Assembly (NCBI RefSeq): GCF_000002865.3
Contig: NW_001865063.1
Coordinates: 221,238 to 285,237 of the forward strand
Origin: Monosiga brevicollis MX1
Lineage: Eukaryota; Opisthokonta; Choanoflagellata; Craspedida; Salpingoecidae
Direction: 5' to 3'
DNA: 64,000 nucleotides
Shown here: positions 49,039 through 61,074 of the stretch, piece by piece
How positions within the stretch are numbered: the stretch's first letter is position 1
How the letters are laid out: every line of letters begins with the position of its first letter
The notes under the pieces: model-generated
The model's input: only the letters and a program-made list of their open reading frames with translations
Databases searched by the model: none
Told to the model about the DNA's origin: nothing
Made by a program: the position numbers and the translations under genes

Positions 49039-50300
49039 CTTGCTGGTTACAAGTCGCCACCGATCTCGCTTTGCAAGATCGCCAACGGCCCCCAGCAGCT
49101 ATGTCTGGTCGATCCTTTGCCAAAGAGACGCGGAAACACACAGAGCGAGAGAGAGAGAGAGAGAGGAGGGGGAGGGGGAGGAGAGAGGCACAAGACGTGA
49201 TGAAGCAGCAGCAGCAGCAGGAGCAGCAGGAGCAGCAGGAGCAGCGCGTCAAATGTTTGCCAAATTACTTTCTGCTCAATCACATGTCACGGTCCCTGAC
49301 AGCGAGAGCTTGTGCCAGGTACGGCACAAGTTTCAGAGAATGTAATTAAATGCTCGATTAGACGTTAATGAAATAAAGCTTAATTCAGAGATGGAGGCTT
49401 ACATGGATCAAATCTCAGAGATGGAAGCGAATCCATGAAAAGACCTTGGAGCCGTTGCGACATTCTTCTTTGCACACGTGTCTTACTTGTGTAAGAGAGA
49501 GAGAGAGATTGAGAGAGAGAGAGAGATTCAAGTTTGAGAGAGAGAGAGAGAGAGAAGAGAGAGAGATTGAGAAGAGGCATGAAGCAGAGAGAAACACAGA
49601 GAGAGAAACAGAGAGAGAGAGAGAGAGAAACAGAGAGAAGAAGTGCGAGAGAGGGACATCGTAAAGAGAGTCCTCAAGGAGAGGTTGACGAACGAGAAGA
49701 GAAAGTGGGGGTTGGGGTTGGGGGTGACGAGAGAGACAAAGCACAATTGCGAGGCGTTGGATCATGGTCATACCAAGGGAGGAGATTTCGAGAGAGAGAG
49801 ATTTCGAGAGAGAGAGAGGGACTTTAAGATGTGAATGTGTGTGTGTGTGAGAGAGAGAGAGAGGTTTGAGAGAGAGAGAGAGCGAGTCTGAGAGTTTGAG
49901 CTTGTGAACATGCGAGGTGTCTGTGTTATTGGTGCTTGTCTCGCTCACCCTCTGGCTGCCATGGTCATGATGGTCGAAAAGGGGTTCGCGGCTGACCGCC
50001 CGGCTGTATCTCACTGAGTTCGCCATTGGGGTGTTTTTATCAAAAAATCCCCTTGTGGGCATGACATGGTTGTGGTTGGGACTTTTGCGGGTCGGGGGTC
50101 CCGTAGCTCCCCGGGTGCGGGGTTTGCCACACATCCGTGCAGATTCCTAAAAGCTTTCAAGCTTACGTTTCCACACACGTACGCGCAGCTGGCTCTGGGT
50201 GCGTTTGATCCTCTAAACGTCTGACGATTACGACAACGCAGTTTTCAGTCTCTTCCAAGACTTGAGGTGAGTCTCCGCGCAGACTGAAGACGAACAACAT

Positions 50301-50331
<31 letters not shown>

Positions 50332-50835
50332 TTGGAGAACGGCAGCGCTTACGAGGTGGCGGCAGTCGATCAGTGGGTGTGTGTGTGTGTGGCGGTGGCC
50401 CGACTGATCCACTGATTCACTGGTGTGTGTGTGTCTTGGTAGAGGTGGCAGAGAAGAGGGCTGAAGCATCAAGTTGAGTGGCCAATCGCCCAGGAGGGCT
50501 GGTCTGCTCTGGCGCCGAACCTCGGCAAAGTGGTAAGATTGTCGCGTTGGCTGAACGGGCGCGGGCGCAACATCAATGAGTGAGCACATTGAGAGTGAAA
50601 CGGGCCCGGCTGGGCGCAAAGGCACTGCCAAATGGCTACTTGATCTTTCTTTCTTGAGGTCAATGTCACCTCACTCCCTGACATCCCGCCATCGCCCCTC
50701 CGTGCCATCGACCGACCACTGCGCCTCGTTCTTCGCGACAGGCCGAGGTCTCGCGCTCGCAGCGCAGTGGCACTTGAATAAGCTGCCACCTACACCTTCT
50801 ACCAACGCGAGCCGAACATTCCAGAGACCAGCGTC
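49039..50835. other. Large divergent intergenic region, purine/pyrimidine arrays
   Basis: Separates the divergent SulP (-) and golgin (+) starts. Contains GA arrays (49145-49165, 49494-49660, 49788-49900), a CAGCAG/GAGCAG run (49204-49243), CT (50307-50332) and short GT runs. Long open frames here simply follow the dinucleotide arrays. I see no supported exon in 49900-50830. Confidence 0.55.
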
Positions 50836-53800
50836 ATGTTTGCCAAATTGAAGGCTGGCATCGAGGTACCGTGCTGCCTTGCTCTAGATTCAACGCGATG
50901 CGAGCCGCCCAATCTGACAACTCATCCCACATTCGATTCGTTTGCACCTCCAGTCCAAATCGACTCCTGGTCCTGCGAGTGCAAGTGCGTGGCCCAGCTC
51001 TCCGCCAATCGTCTTCCGTCTTGTGATCCTCTGCTCACTTGATGTTGCATCTTGACCCCGTGACCTAGATGCCGGCGCAGCCAGCAATGGTGCCAACCCC
51101 GTTGCTGCTGCTGCTGCTGCTCCTGACGACACCGCGCCCACAGATCAAGATGCAGACGAGGCTCCCTCCAAAGAGGCTACCGTCAAGGAACTGCCTGCCA
51201 ATGACAAGCCTTCCAATGCGAACAAGGGTCTGTCGTATTACTCCTTGCATGCCAGTCCTTTGCGAGCGGCGCTGCTCTCAACATCCCATTTGTGCAATCC
51301 GCGCGGCAGGTCTCTTCACATCCTTAAAGCAACGACTAAGCAACAATCCCTCCAACAGTAGCGATGCACCTTCTTCCACCAAAGTACACATCCATGCTGA
51401 GCAAGGCCGCCCCACCCCCTCCACCCCCAGCCTTTGTTCCTTTGTCCCACACGCGCCCTCATCCAACCCCCACGCTTCCCTCCATTAGGAAGACCCGATT
51501 GGTGACTCTGTTTCTGCTGACCAGTATGCAAAACAGGTCAGAGCTGCTCCAGGCAGCCAATGTCTGGGTTGAGGCGCAAATCGCGCCCACACTGCTGCCC
51601 ACTCGCCCCTTTTCTGCCTCACTGACCGCGTCTCCTCACCAATCGCCACAGCAAAAGCGCCTGGAGAAATACAAGGCCAAAGTTACCGAACTCACAGCCA
51701 TGGCCAAGGATCTCAAGGTATACATGTATTTATGGGCTTGTCCTCGATGCTGCCGTGTGCTGGCTTGCGTACAGCCTCTTCCACAGCCTGCCAGTCCGCA
51801 ACGCCGCAAACTTTTGGTTGACACTGCTCTTGAATGTGACACCCTCGACGTCTATAGCGCGACTGCGATCGCCTGTCATCGGACAATGACAAACTCACCA
51901 AGCAGCTCACCAAGCAACAAGACACCTCTGCCAAACGCGTGTCTGAGCTTAAAGAAAGTGAGTCACTTCGAGTGCCCGCTCATCATGACTCTCCGCTGCT
52001 CCAACTTTTCTTGCTGCGCCGAGCCGGCCTTTCATATGCGCTTCTTTGTCCCACAGCCCATCGACTGGATCAAGAAGCCAAACAGCAACTTGCTGGCAGT
52101 TTTGAGCGGCAGCTTCAGGAGAAAGAAGATCGCATTCAAGTCCTGAACAGCCAGGTTGAAGCGTTCAAACTTCAGCAAAACGCCATGGAGCAAACGAGCG
52201 AAGAGTCACGCGTCCTCAAGTCCAAGGCACGTGTTCATGCACTTGCCCGTCAACACGTTGCACAAGGTCTTGTGCGCTACGCGCATCGTGTCTCATTATG
52301 CTTGTCGGCACCTGTACTGCTTTCCGTCTCCATCAGGTCGAGGCCCTGCAAATCCAACTCAACCGCTCAGAGGAGAAGGACGAAGAAATACGTGTTTTAA
52401 GGAGCCAGGTCAGGTTTTGGTCCCGCTGTCGTTTCCAAAGGTGTACAATCCCTGGCTTTGATTTATTGTGTATAATTCGCCGATGCGGTCTGCAGATTGA
52501 TGCCCTACAAATGTCGGGTGGTGGCGGCGCTGCTCCCAGCACCCCCGCTCCAGATACAGCCAAAGTCGAGCGTCTCGAGGCTCTGTTGAAGAAATGCAAG
52601 GAAACTATCAAGTGTGTCTTTCCCCTTGATGATTCGTCCTTTGCGCTAGTCCCATCTCTTCGTTTCTGTTTCCTCGAAGCAACGGTCTTGGGACATACCC
52701 ATCTCTCCCTGGTCCGTAGCCCTTCCTGACTTCTCAGCCTTACAGTACTTTGCTGTTCAAACAGAAATCAAAAAAGCAAGATTGCCGAGCTCGAACAGGC
52801 TCCATCCATCTCTCACAATGCCCACGACGATGACCTCGATCCTGTTGTGACAGAGCTCAAAGCCAAGATTGCTAGGTTCGTCCCTGCATGCATGTAGCAC
52901 AGGATGGTCTCAGGTCTTGCTTCTGAAGTTCACGCGATCTGGGCGTGCCTCGACTATGAGGGTAGGCTGGAGGAAGACCTTGTGCAAGCACAGTCTGCAC
53001 AACCTGCCCCAGCCATGGATGCTGCTTCATCCATGGCTACAGCTGCCTTTGAAAGCGAGGTGGCTCAGCTGCGTGCCGAGCTTGATCAATCCCGGTAAGC
53101 GCCTTCTCTCTCTTCACCAAGGCGCGAGCTTCAATTATCCTCAATCTGCCCTGACTGCGGCCTCTTCATAGCTCTGAGAAGGAAGAGCTGACGTCCAAGT
53201 TGGCGGAAATGTCATATGTGACCGAGAGTCTGCGTGCGCAGGTTGAACACCTCTCGCAGTCAGCCACCGAGCGTGCTATCTCGCGCGCTCGTGAAATCTT
53301 CCACGAGGCAGACCGAGATGGCAATGGATGGCTGAGTCACAACGAAGTCAGTCTTGTGGCCTCTCATGCCTTTGACCTGATCTTGGAAAGTGTTTGTTTG
53401 CGGAACCAAGTCTTTGATGTATATCCCTGTTGTTTCGCCTGTCATCTTGGTAGCTGAAAAAGGTATTAAAGGGCAACGACGAGCTGCGAGCTGAGCTCAA
53501 ACTGACCAATCTGTCTTGGGTTGAGCTCTGGAACGACCTTGATGCCAACCAAGACGGCAGAATCGAAGAGCAAGAGCTCGTGGAATACCTTTCACGCCAC
53601 AGCGACCTGCTTGAAGGTATCTATTCTGACATCAAGACCAGTTCCAGCCGCTCGTCTTCTCTTTTGCCTCGAATCGCACGCCACCCAACTGACATTCCGG
53701 GGATCGATCTCCTGCGCCGCTGATCTAGACGCCACAGCCGCTGGGGATGCTGCTGCCAACGCTTTGCAGACCGAGTTAAACGCTGTCAAGGTGGAGCGAG

Positions 53801-56800
53801 ATACCTTGCAGCAAAGCCTCAGCGAAATGACTCAGGTACAGGAACTCTTCAACGAAAATAAAAGAAGGAAGAGAGATAAAAAAATACAAGCGAACAACCT
53901 GCTTTGTGTGACTGATGCGGCCTTTTTGCTTGCTTTGAAATCAACTTGTTCGTGACAGGTTCAGAACGAGGCATCCACACACGCTGCAACCACCCAAGCT
54001 TTGCAGGCGGAGCACGAGGCAGCGCTCTCTCAGATTGAGACATTGAATGCAAAGCTCACGGCACTCCAGGAGCAACAAGCGACTCTATCTGCGCGGAATG
54101 ACGAACTCGAGGCGCTAGGACCTCAAATGGAACAACTTGAAAACGTTTTGGCCACTGCGGAGTCAGCTCGTGACCATGCGCTGGAGCAAATACGTGAACT
54201 TCAAGCTACAGCAGACGAAAAAGAACAACTGGAGCATGCAGTGCAGCAAATGCGAGAGCAGCTGCAATCGAATGAGGCCACGCAAGCCTCAAGCACATCT
54301 GAGCTGCGCACTGAGCTTGAAAGTGTTCAGAGCCAACTCAAGGCGGCAGCTGAAGAACTCGAGGCAAGCCAAGCGCGCTCAATGAAGTCGGAGGAGGAGC
54401 TTGCCGATATTCGTACAAAGTTGACTGCCAATGAAACGGAACACGCGGAGGCCGTATCTGCGCTTGAGAAGGTGTCAAGTGAGCTTCGTCAGGAGCTAGA
54501 GGCTGCACAGGCAAAGGCCGCCGAGGCGGAGAAGCAAGTGGCCGAACTGCAGGCCGCCCAGTCCGAGTCGACTGCTGAGCTCCGTCAGGAGCTAGAGGCT
54601 GCACAGGCAAAGGCCGCCGAGGCGGAGAAGCAAGTGGCCGAACTGCAGGCCGCCCAGTCCGAGTCGACTGCTGAGCTCCGTCAGGAGCTAGAGGCTGCAC
54701 AGGCAAAGGCCGCCGAGGCGGAGAAGCAAGTGGCCGAACTGCAGGCCGCCCAGTCCGAGTCGACTGCTGAGCTCCGTCAGGAGCTAGAGGCTGCACAGGC
54801 AAAGGCCGCCGAGGCGGAGAAGCAAGTGGCCGAACTGCAGGCCGCCCAGTCCGAGTCGAGCTGCCGAGCCTGCTGAGCTCCGTCAGGAGCTAGAGGCTGC
54901 ACAGACCGCAAAGGCTCTGAGGCGGAGAAGCAAGTGGCCGAACTGCAGGCCGCCCAGTCCGAGTCGACTGCTGAGCAATCCGTCAGGAGCTAGAGGCTGC
55001 ACAGGCAAAGGCCGCCGAGGCGGAGAAGCAAGTGGCCGAACTGCAGGCCGCCCAGTCCGAGTCGGCTGCCGAGCTCCGTCAGGAGCTAGAGGCTGCACAG
55101 GCAAAGGCCGCCGAGGCGGAGAAGCAAGTGGCCGAACTGCAGGCCGCCCAGTCCGAGTCGACTGCTGAGCTCCGTCAGGAGCTAGAGGCTGCACAGACCG
55201 CAAAAGCTCTGATGCCGAAGCATTGGTAGCGGCTCGCTCCGAGCTTGCCAACTTGCAAGCCGAGCTTGAGCAAGCCCAGGCCGCCCTTGAGTCAAGTCAG
55301 CAGCAAGCTTCACGCTTGGAGGAACAACATGTCAAACTGAAAGATAAGGTGTGATGAATGCGAGAAAGATGCTCATCCCATGGCCGCAACCTTTCTCATC
55401 TCACGATGCAACATTAGGCTAAGGAATGGCTGGCTCAGATCAATGAATTGCGTAGCGAGAAGCAAGCCGTCGAGCAAGTAGTGGATAGTCTTCGTGGCCA
55501 GCTGGTCGAGGCGCAGGCTCAAGCGCAGGCTACAGCGGGTAATCTGGATGAGGCGCTCAGTCAGTTGCGCGATGAGAGTGCACGTCAACAAGATGCTCTG
55601 CGTGAGAATCACTCCCAGGAGCTTGAGGAATTAAAGGCAGAGCTTGCGTCATTGCAAGCTGAAAAGAAAGACAGTGATGAGCGTGCGCAAACAACCATCA
55701 GCGAGCTGCAGCAACAGCTTGAACACAATCGCGCTCAGGTTGGTGGCTGTTTCATCTACTCGTTTTGCATCTATCCCATTGTGTGCCTGCATGTGCTTAT
55801 GTTGCCATCCACGCGTTAATATGTAGCTGACTGAGTTGAATGCTGCCAAGGATGCTCAAAGCACGGAGCTGGCCGAGCTTTCGGCTCGTGAACAAGCTAC
55901 TGCGGCACAACTGGCCGAGACACAGGCGGAAGCAACTCAAATGAGGGACAGGGCCGCAGCCTTGGAGCTGGAGATGACCGCGTTGAGCAATACTTGCAGC
56001 AATCTTGAGGCTGATTTAGCGGCTCGATCAGCTGAGCTGGAGTCATTGCGTGCAGCACAGGCAGATAGCGCTAGTGCCGAACATGAAGAACTCGAAGCTG
56101 CTCGCCAGCAGTTGCAGAAAGAGCAAGAGCGTGGAGCATCGCTCAAGGCCAAAGCAAAGGCATGGCTTGAAGAAAACAAGGCGCTGAAGGACTCTACTCA
56201 GAAGCAGGCGCGTGAGCTCGAGGAGGCACACAGCGCCCAGCAGGCAGCCGCCGAACAACTTGCTGCCGTACAACAGCGTGAGCAGCAGTTGCAAGCAGAT
56301 TTGGAGGAGGCACGTCAACGGCAGGCTGATGTGGAACGAGAGCTGGTCACGATGCAGAACGATCATGGTGAACGAGACGCAGAAACAGCTGATCTGGCTG
56401 CCCAGGTACAGGACCTAACCAAGGCCCAAGGCGAAGCGCAGAAAGCATTGAACAAGGTGCAAGAACAGCTGCAAGCCTCGACTTCCGCCGAAGCCGAATG
56501 GCGTGCGCAGGTTGAGCAGCTACAGTCAGAATTGACCGCAGCACAGGACCGCGCCGAGCAAGCGGATCAGGCCTACAACGCGCTACAGAATGAACACAAC
56601 TCGGTGCAAGTGGAGCTCGCCAACCAAAATAGTGCACTGATGGAACTGCGACAGCAGCTTGAGGTACACACTGCCGAGCAAACGAACATGGACGAGGAGC
56701 GTGCTCAGCATCTCGCGTTGCGTGAACGCGCTTCGGAGATGGAAACTCGCCTTGGCAAGCTGAGGGAAAAGGCAAAAGGCTGGATCTCTGAGAATAAGGA

Positions 56801-59800
56801 GAGCAAGCAGCAGTTGGAAAAGTTGACAGGTGTCCTGGCCGCTGCCCAGGCGGAGCGCGACGAGCAGGCCGCACGGTCAACCGAGCTGAGTGAAGCCAAG
56901 GAGAAGCTGGAGACGGAGATGCATACTCTACAGGCACGCCTTGCGGCTTTGGAAGAGGATGACAACAACAGCGTATCAGTGCTGCAAGCACAAATGCAGG
57001 CGGCCCAGGAGCAGATCAAGACTTTGACTGCCGAAAAGAGCGACTTGGCACATCAACTCGCAGACGTCAGTGCTGAGGCACAAGCAGCCGCTTCAGAGCA
57101 GCAGGTAGCAGTGGATCGTGTGACACAACTTGAGGCTGAAATCACCGACGTCCGTCAAAAATTAGAAAGCGAGGTGGCAAACCAGGCGCAACTGGAACAA
57201 GAATTGGCGTCCGAACGGGCGATGGTTGCTGCACTACGAGAAGCAGAGGAGGCTGGTGCCAGCACGAATAGCGAGCTAGCGGCGGCGACGACCCAGCTGG
57301 CTGAGGTTCAACAAGAGCATCACCGGCTTTTGCAAGAGCAAGCCGAGGGGGCAAAGCGCATTGTGGAGCTGGAGAGCACCCTGCGCGACAACTCTGAGGC
57401 ATTGCAGGAAGCTCAGGCTCAGGCGACAGCGGCCACGATTGCACAGAATGAGGCGGAAGGCCGTGCAGATGAATTGCAAGCCAAAGTGGATGAAATGATT
57501 CAAGAGCTTGCGCGATCGACAGAGGAGGCAGATCGGCTGCAGAAGCTCATTGACAAGTACAAGGTCAAGCTGCGATCAACCTTGGATGATCTCAAGGCTG
57601 TGCGGGCTGAGAAAGAGCAGCTCAGCTCACAACTTGCAGAGGTGAGTGGAAGGGAGCTGCTGTTGTCCACCTTCGTGTTAGACTCACGAGCATGTTGTAC
57701 ATGTGTCCCGCGTTGTGCGTTGGTAGAACACTCAAGAGCTTGCAAATCTAGCCTCCTCGGCTGAGACTGCGTCTGGTGAAGCCGTGGCCGAGATGAAGCA
57801 AGTGCAGCAGAGGTGCAGTGAGCTACAACAACAAGTTGAAGTGGGTTTCGAGCCCATTTGTGCCGTGCCGATGCGTGTGTTGCATCTCGCCATCTCATGC
57901 GGGTATGCCCTATTTAGGAGCGCTCGGCTGCGCTGGCTGTCGCAGAGGCCAACGTACTTGCTGCTCAAGAGCGGGCTGAGGCTACGAAACAGCAAATGTT
58001 TGAACAACAACAACAGCTGAGTGAGATGGATGACATGCGAGAGGCTCTTGTGCGGCTTGAGGGTGAGCTAGAGAAGGCACGCGCGGATGCCTCTGCGTCA
58101 ACCTCGCACGCTGCTGAAGCGAGCGAGAGGCATGAATTGGCGTTGCGTGAGCGCGATCTCACTATTCGCGAGCTTGAGGCGAAGGTATGTCTTTTTTTGG
58201 TTGGTTGGTTGGTTGGTATCGATGGGTGCATGACTGCTCCATCATCCTGCCGTTTGTCCTCGAATTACCACCTAAACTGTGGACTGTATGACCCCAAGGC
58301 TGCGGAACATGGCGACTTGCAAGCAAATCTGCGCGATCTACGGGTGGAGCTGGAAGACAAGTCACGCCTACAGAATCGGATTGATGAATTGCAGGTGTGT
58401 GCATGAGTCCACTCGGCCCAAGGGGTGTGGCCAGGGCTCGCCAGCTTGACAGTGTCAGATGCCTCACACCGATGGTCATGGCTTGAGTTAGCACGCAAGC
58501 CAGGAGTTGGCAGAGGCGCATGAGAAGCAAGCTGCCTTGGAGGAGGAGTTGGAAGCTTTACAGGTGTGCACATCTTGCGCGTGCAAGCAAGCATCATTGG
58601 GAAGCATCGAGAGCACTCGAGTGCTGCCCTTTCATTTCATTGTCGTGCTGGCTTTGACCTTGACAGGAGGAGACAGCCGAGCTGCGTCAGATTGCAGGTG
58701 AATTGGAGCAGGCTCAAGCCACCAACGAGCAGCTTCAAGACGAGGTGCGCAAGCTTAAGGGGTTGAAGATTGCAAACGCCGCCATGGAGCAGCGCGTGCA
58801 GCAGCTGCTCGAAGGCCAGACCCAGCTAACGACCGTGCAAGACGAGCTGACAGCCGTGCAAGCGCGCAATTTGGAATTGCAAGCTGAGGTACATATTCCC
58901 ACACGGACCTGGTTGCTACCTTGATGACTTTGTGTGCTTCATTGACTGCGTTTGCCTTCACCCCAATCTGCTTCCCTTAGCTGGCTGAGGCAGGCGAGCG
59001 CACCACAGAAGCGCAAGACGCACATACCAAGATGAAAAACAAGGCAAAATCATTGCTGACGGATCAGAAGCAGCTTAAAGAGCGGATTAGTGAGCTGGAG
59101 GCCTCAGCGGAACAGGCAGCCGCGTTGCAGGAGCAGGTACAGCAACTGCAGAGTTCGCTCGAGGTTGTGCAGGGCATGGTTCAGGAGCGGGAGGCGCAGG
59201 TTGCCGAGCAGCAAGCAGAGCTTGAGCGCTTGCACAACGCTGCGCCTGCACCCGAGTTGCTGGAGGCACGCGCTCAGCTACAACGGTTGTTGGAGCAACG
59301 ATTTGAGGTGGAGGGTGCCGCAGACGAGAATGGCAGCGCTTCGGAACGTGCTAGCGAAGCCACCTCCCTCACTGTGTCTCGAGCTGAGCCCGCCGACGAT
59401 ATGAGCGCATCAGACGCCGAGTTGACCGAGCTTTTGCGTCAGGCCAGCGAAGAGATACAACGCGTTCGCAACAAAAAGGTGCCTACGTTTGAGCCCAATC
59501 ATTCGTCCGCGTTTCGTTGTTTCCATCAGGGTGACAAGTTATCTCACGTTTGGATGATCTTGCTCATGCTCAGATGGCAGCCCAGATTGATGACTTGAAA
59601 CGACGCTTGAGCCAAAAGGACCACGAAATGCAAGAGGTTGGATTCAAGTTTTTCTGATCAAATGCACGGGCGGGCCCGCTGGCCAGGCGTAGTTTTTCCT
59701 TTTTTTTTCCTTCTCTCTCTCTCTCAGATGGAGTGGGGCATGTTGTGTAGGTGGAGGAGGAGCTCGCCCAGCGGATGCGGCAACTGATGCAACTGAGTCC

Positions 59801-60470
59801 AGAAACCCATCTCAGTCGGGAAGCCCCAGCGTCTGCCGCTGCACCAGTGCCAGTGCCCGTCTCGACAGCAGGGTCGGACTTTGGTTCTGCGCCGTCACCA
59901 GCACCGGGTGCCTCTGACGTAGGTTTTTTGTCCTGGCTTCATCGTGACAACTACCGTTTCTCGGTCGCGCGCTCTGCTTGTTTGTCTGTGGCATCGTCCG
60001 CTGGTTTGCCTATTGGCTCGCTCTTGTTTTGTCGAGGGGGGCATGAGGGATGCATGGGATGAAAGAGACAGAGGAGGGTATGCCATCGATGGCCAAACTT
60101 CTCACCTGCCGATGAATGGATCTAGGCGATGATTGATCGCGTACATGAGTTGGAAGCCCACCAAATGGCTCAAGAACAGCAGCAGGAGTACTTGCGTAAC
60201 GTTGTGTACAAGTATATGTTGGGGGCACATCAAGAAGAGCTGGCCCGCGTTATCAGCACCATCTTGGAGTTTAATGCGACACAAGAGCGAGAGGTGAGTT
60301 TTGTGTCGGGTCGCCAAAGGCTGCCATTTGCCCAACTTGCCTTCCTATGCTTGCCTTCCGCATGAATTATTTTTTGTGTGGTCTTCACATTTTTCTGCTC
60401 TGATTGGTATTTCTAGGCTCTCAAGTCAACGCGGCAGCGGAGCGGTGGTCTTTTGTCTCTATTTGGTTAG
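50836..60470 (+). CDS. Giant GRIP-domain golgin with two EF-hands
   Basis: Twenty-eight exons, about 2,260 residues: 50836-50865, 50954-50984, 51069-51227, 51310-51383, 51489-51536, 51652-51717, 51858-51957, 52057-52226, 52337-52408, 52496-52611, 52765-52875, 52966-53094, 53172-53346, 53454-53616, 53729-53835, 53959-55348, 55418-55738, 55827-57641, 57727-57840, 57918-58184, 58299-58394, 58504-58563, 58667-58888, 58981-59478, 59574-59636, 59751-59918, 60126-60293, 60417-60470. The start MFAKLKAGI resembles golgin-245 (GOLGA4). Almost everything after is heptad coiled coil. The last ~60 residues (EYLRNVVYKYMLG, ARVISTILEF, ending LLSLFG) are a GRIP domain, which binds Arl1-GTP at the trans-Golgi. 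Exons 13-14 encode EF-hand loops DRDGNGWLSHNE and DANQDGRIEEQE. Exon 16 holds the 96-bp array where the frame breaks (net +1). Confidence 0.88.
54481..55220 (+). repeat. 96-bp coding tandem repeat (32-residue coiled-coil unit)
   Basis: Eight units beginning at 54481, 54577, 54673, 54769, 54875, 54973, 55071 and 55167. Each encodes a unit starting ELRQELEAAQAKAAEAEKQV and ending AELQAAQSESTA. The first four keep exact 96-base spacing and are nearly identical. Units 5-7 are spaced 106, 98 and 98 bases and break the frame. Unit 5 carries an ACCGC variant otherwise seen only in the last unit. This patchwork is what a mis-joined or collapsed assembly of a tandem array looks like, though recent unequal exchange is possible. 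Confidence 0.92.
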
Positions 60471-60762
60471 GACTCGGGTGTCAAAATCGACGCCTGCCTC
60501 GCACTGCGGATCAAATGCGTACGTGACTGGGGTGAACGAGAGTGATGCTAAGCAAAAGTTGTGTGGAACGCAATTTTTTTGGAACAATTCATTGATAGAT
60601 CCTGTTTCTACACAAGTCTAGTTGAAGCGAGATTTTGAGCACCAACTCTTGGGATGATGATATAATTATTTGTTTACTCTCCAATCTGATGCCACGAGTC
60701 ACCAAGCAGACTGCTTCACTGTCAGCCAGCATGTAAAAGCGGTCTCTCTGCTGCCGTCGTGT
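60471..60762. other. Spacer between convergent golgin and acidic-protein genes
   Basis: Short region between two stop codons on opposite strands; presumably both 3' UTRs. No other feature seen. Confidence 0.5.
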
Positions 60763-61042
60763 TCAGGCCATGTCCTCCTCACTGCCATCCTCATCCTGAT
60801 CCGCCTCACCGTCGTCGTCTTCTTCATCTTCATCGTCGTCGTCTTCGTCATCCTCGTCATCATCCTCCTCCCCTTCGATGCTCACATGACCGTGGTGGTT
60901 TGTACCGGGAATGTTGTCATCATCACCATCGTCTTCATCATCACTACCATCGTCATCGTCATCGTCATCATCATCATCATCATCGCTGCCACTCGCCCTC
61001 TCTGTGCCGTCGTCTTCATCGTCATCATCATCATCGTCGTCG

Positions 61043-61074
<32 letters not shown>

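Noticed and set aside
49415-50134. Minus-strand 239-codon frame with Leu-Ser runs
   Set aside because: Most of it is a translated GA/CT array; the non-repeat part shows no family resemblance.
52201-52336. A third GC-AG intron in the golgin (donor AAG|GCACGT at 52227)
   Set aside because: A GT donor six bases downstream (CGT|GTTCAT) keeps the same phase and adds only two residues, so GC use is not required.
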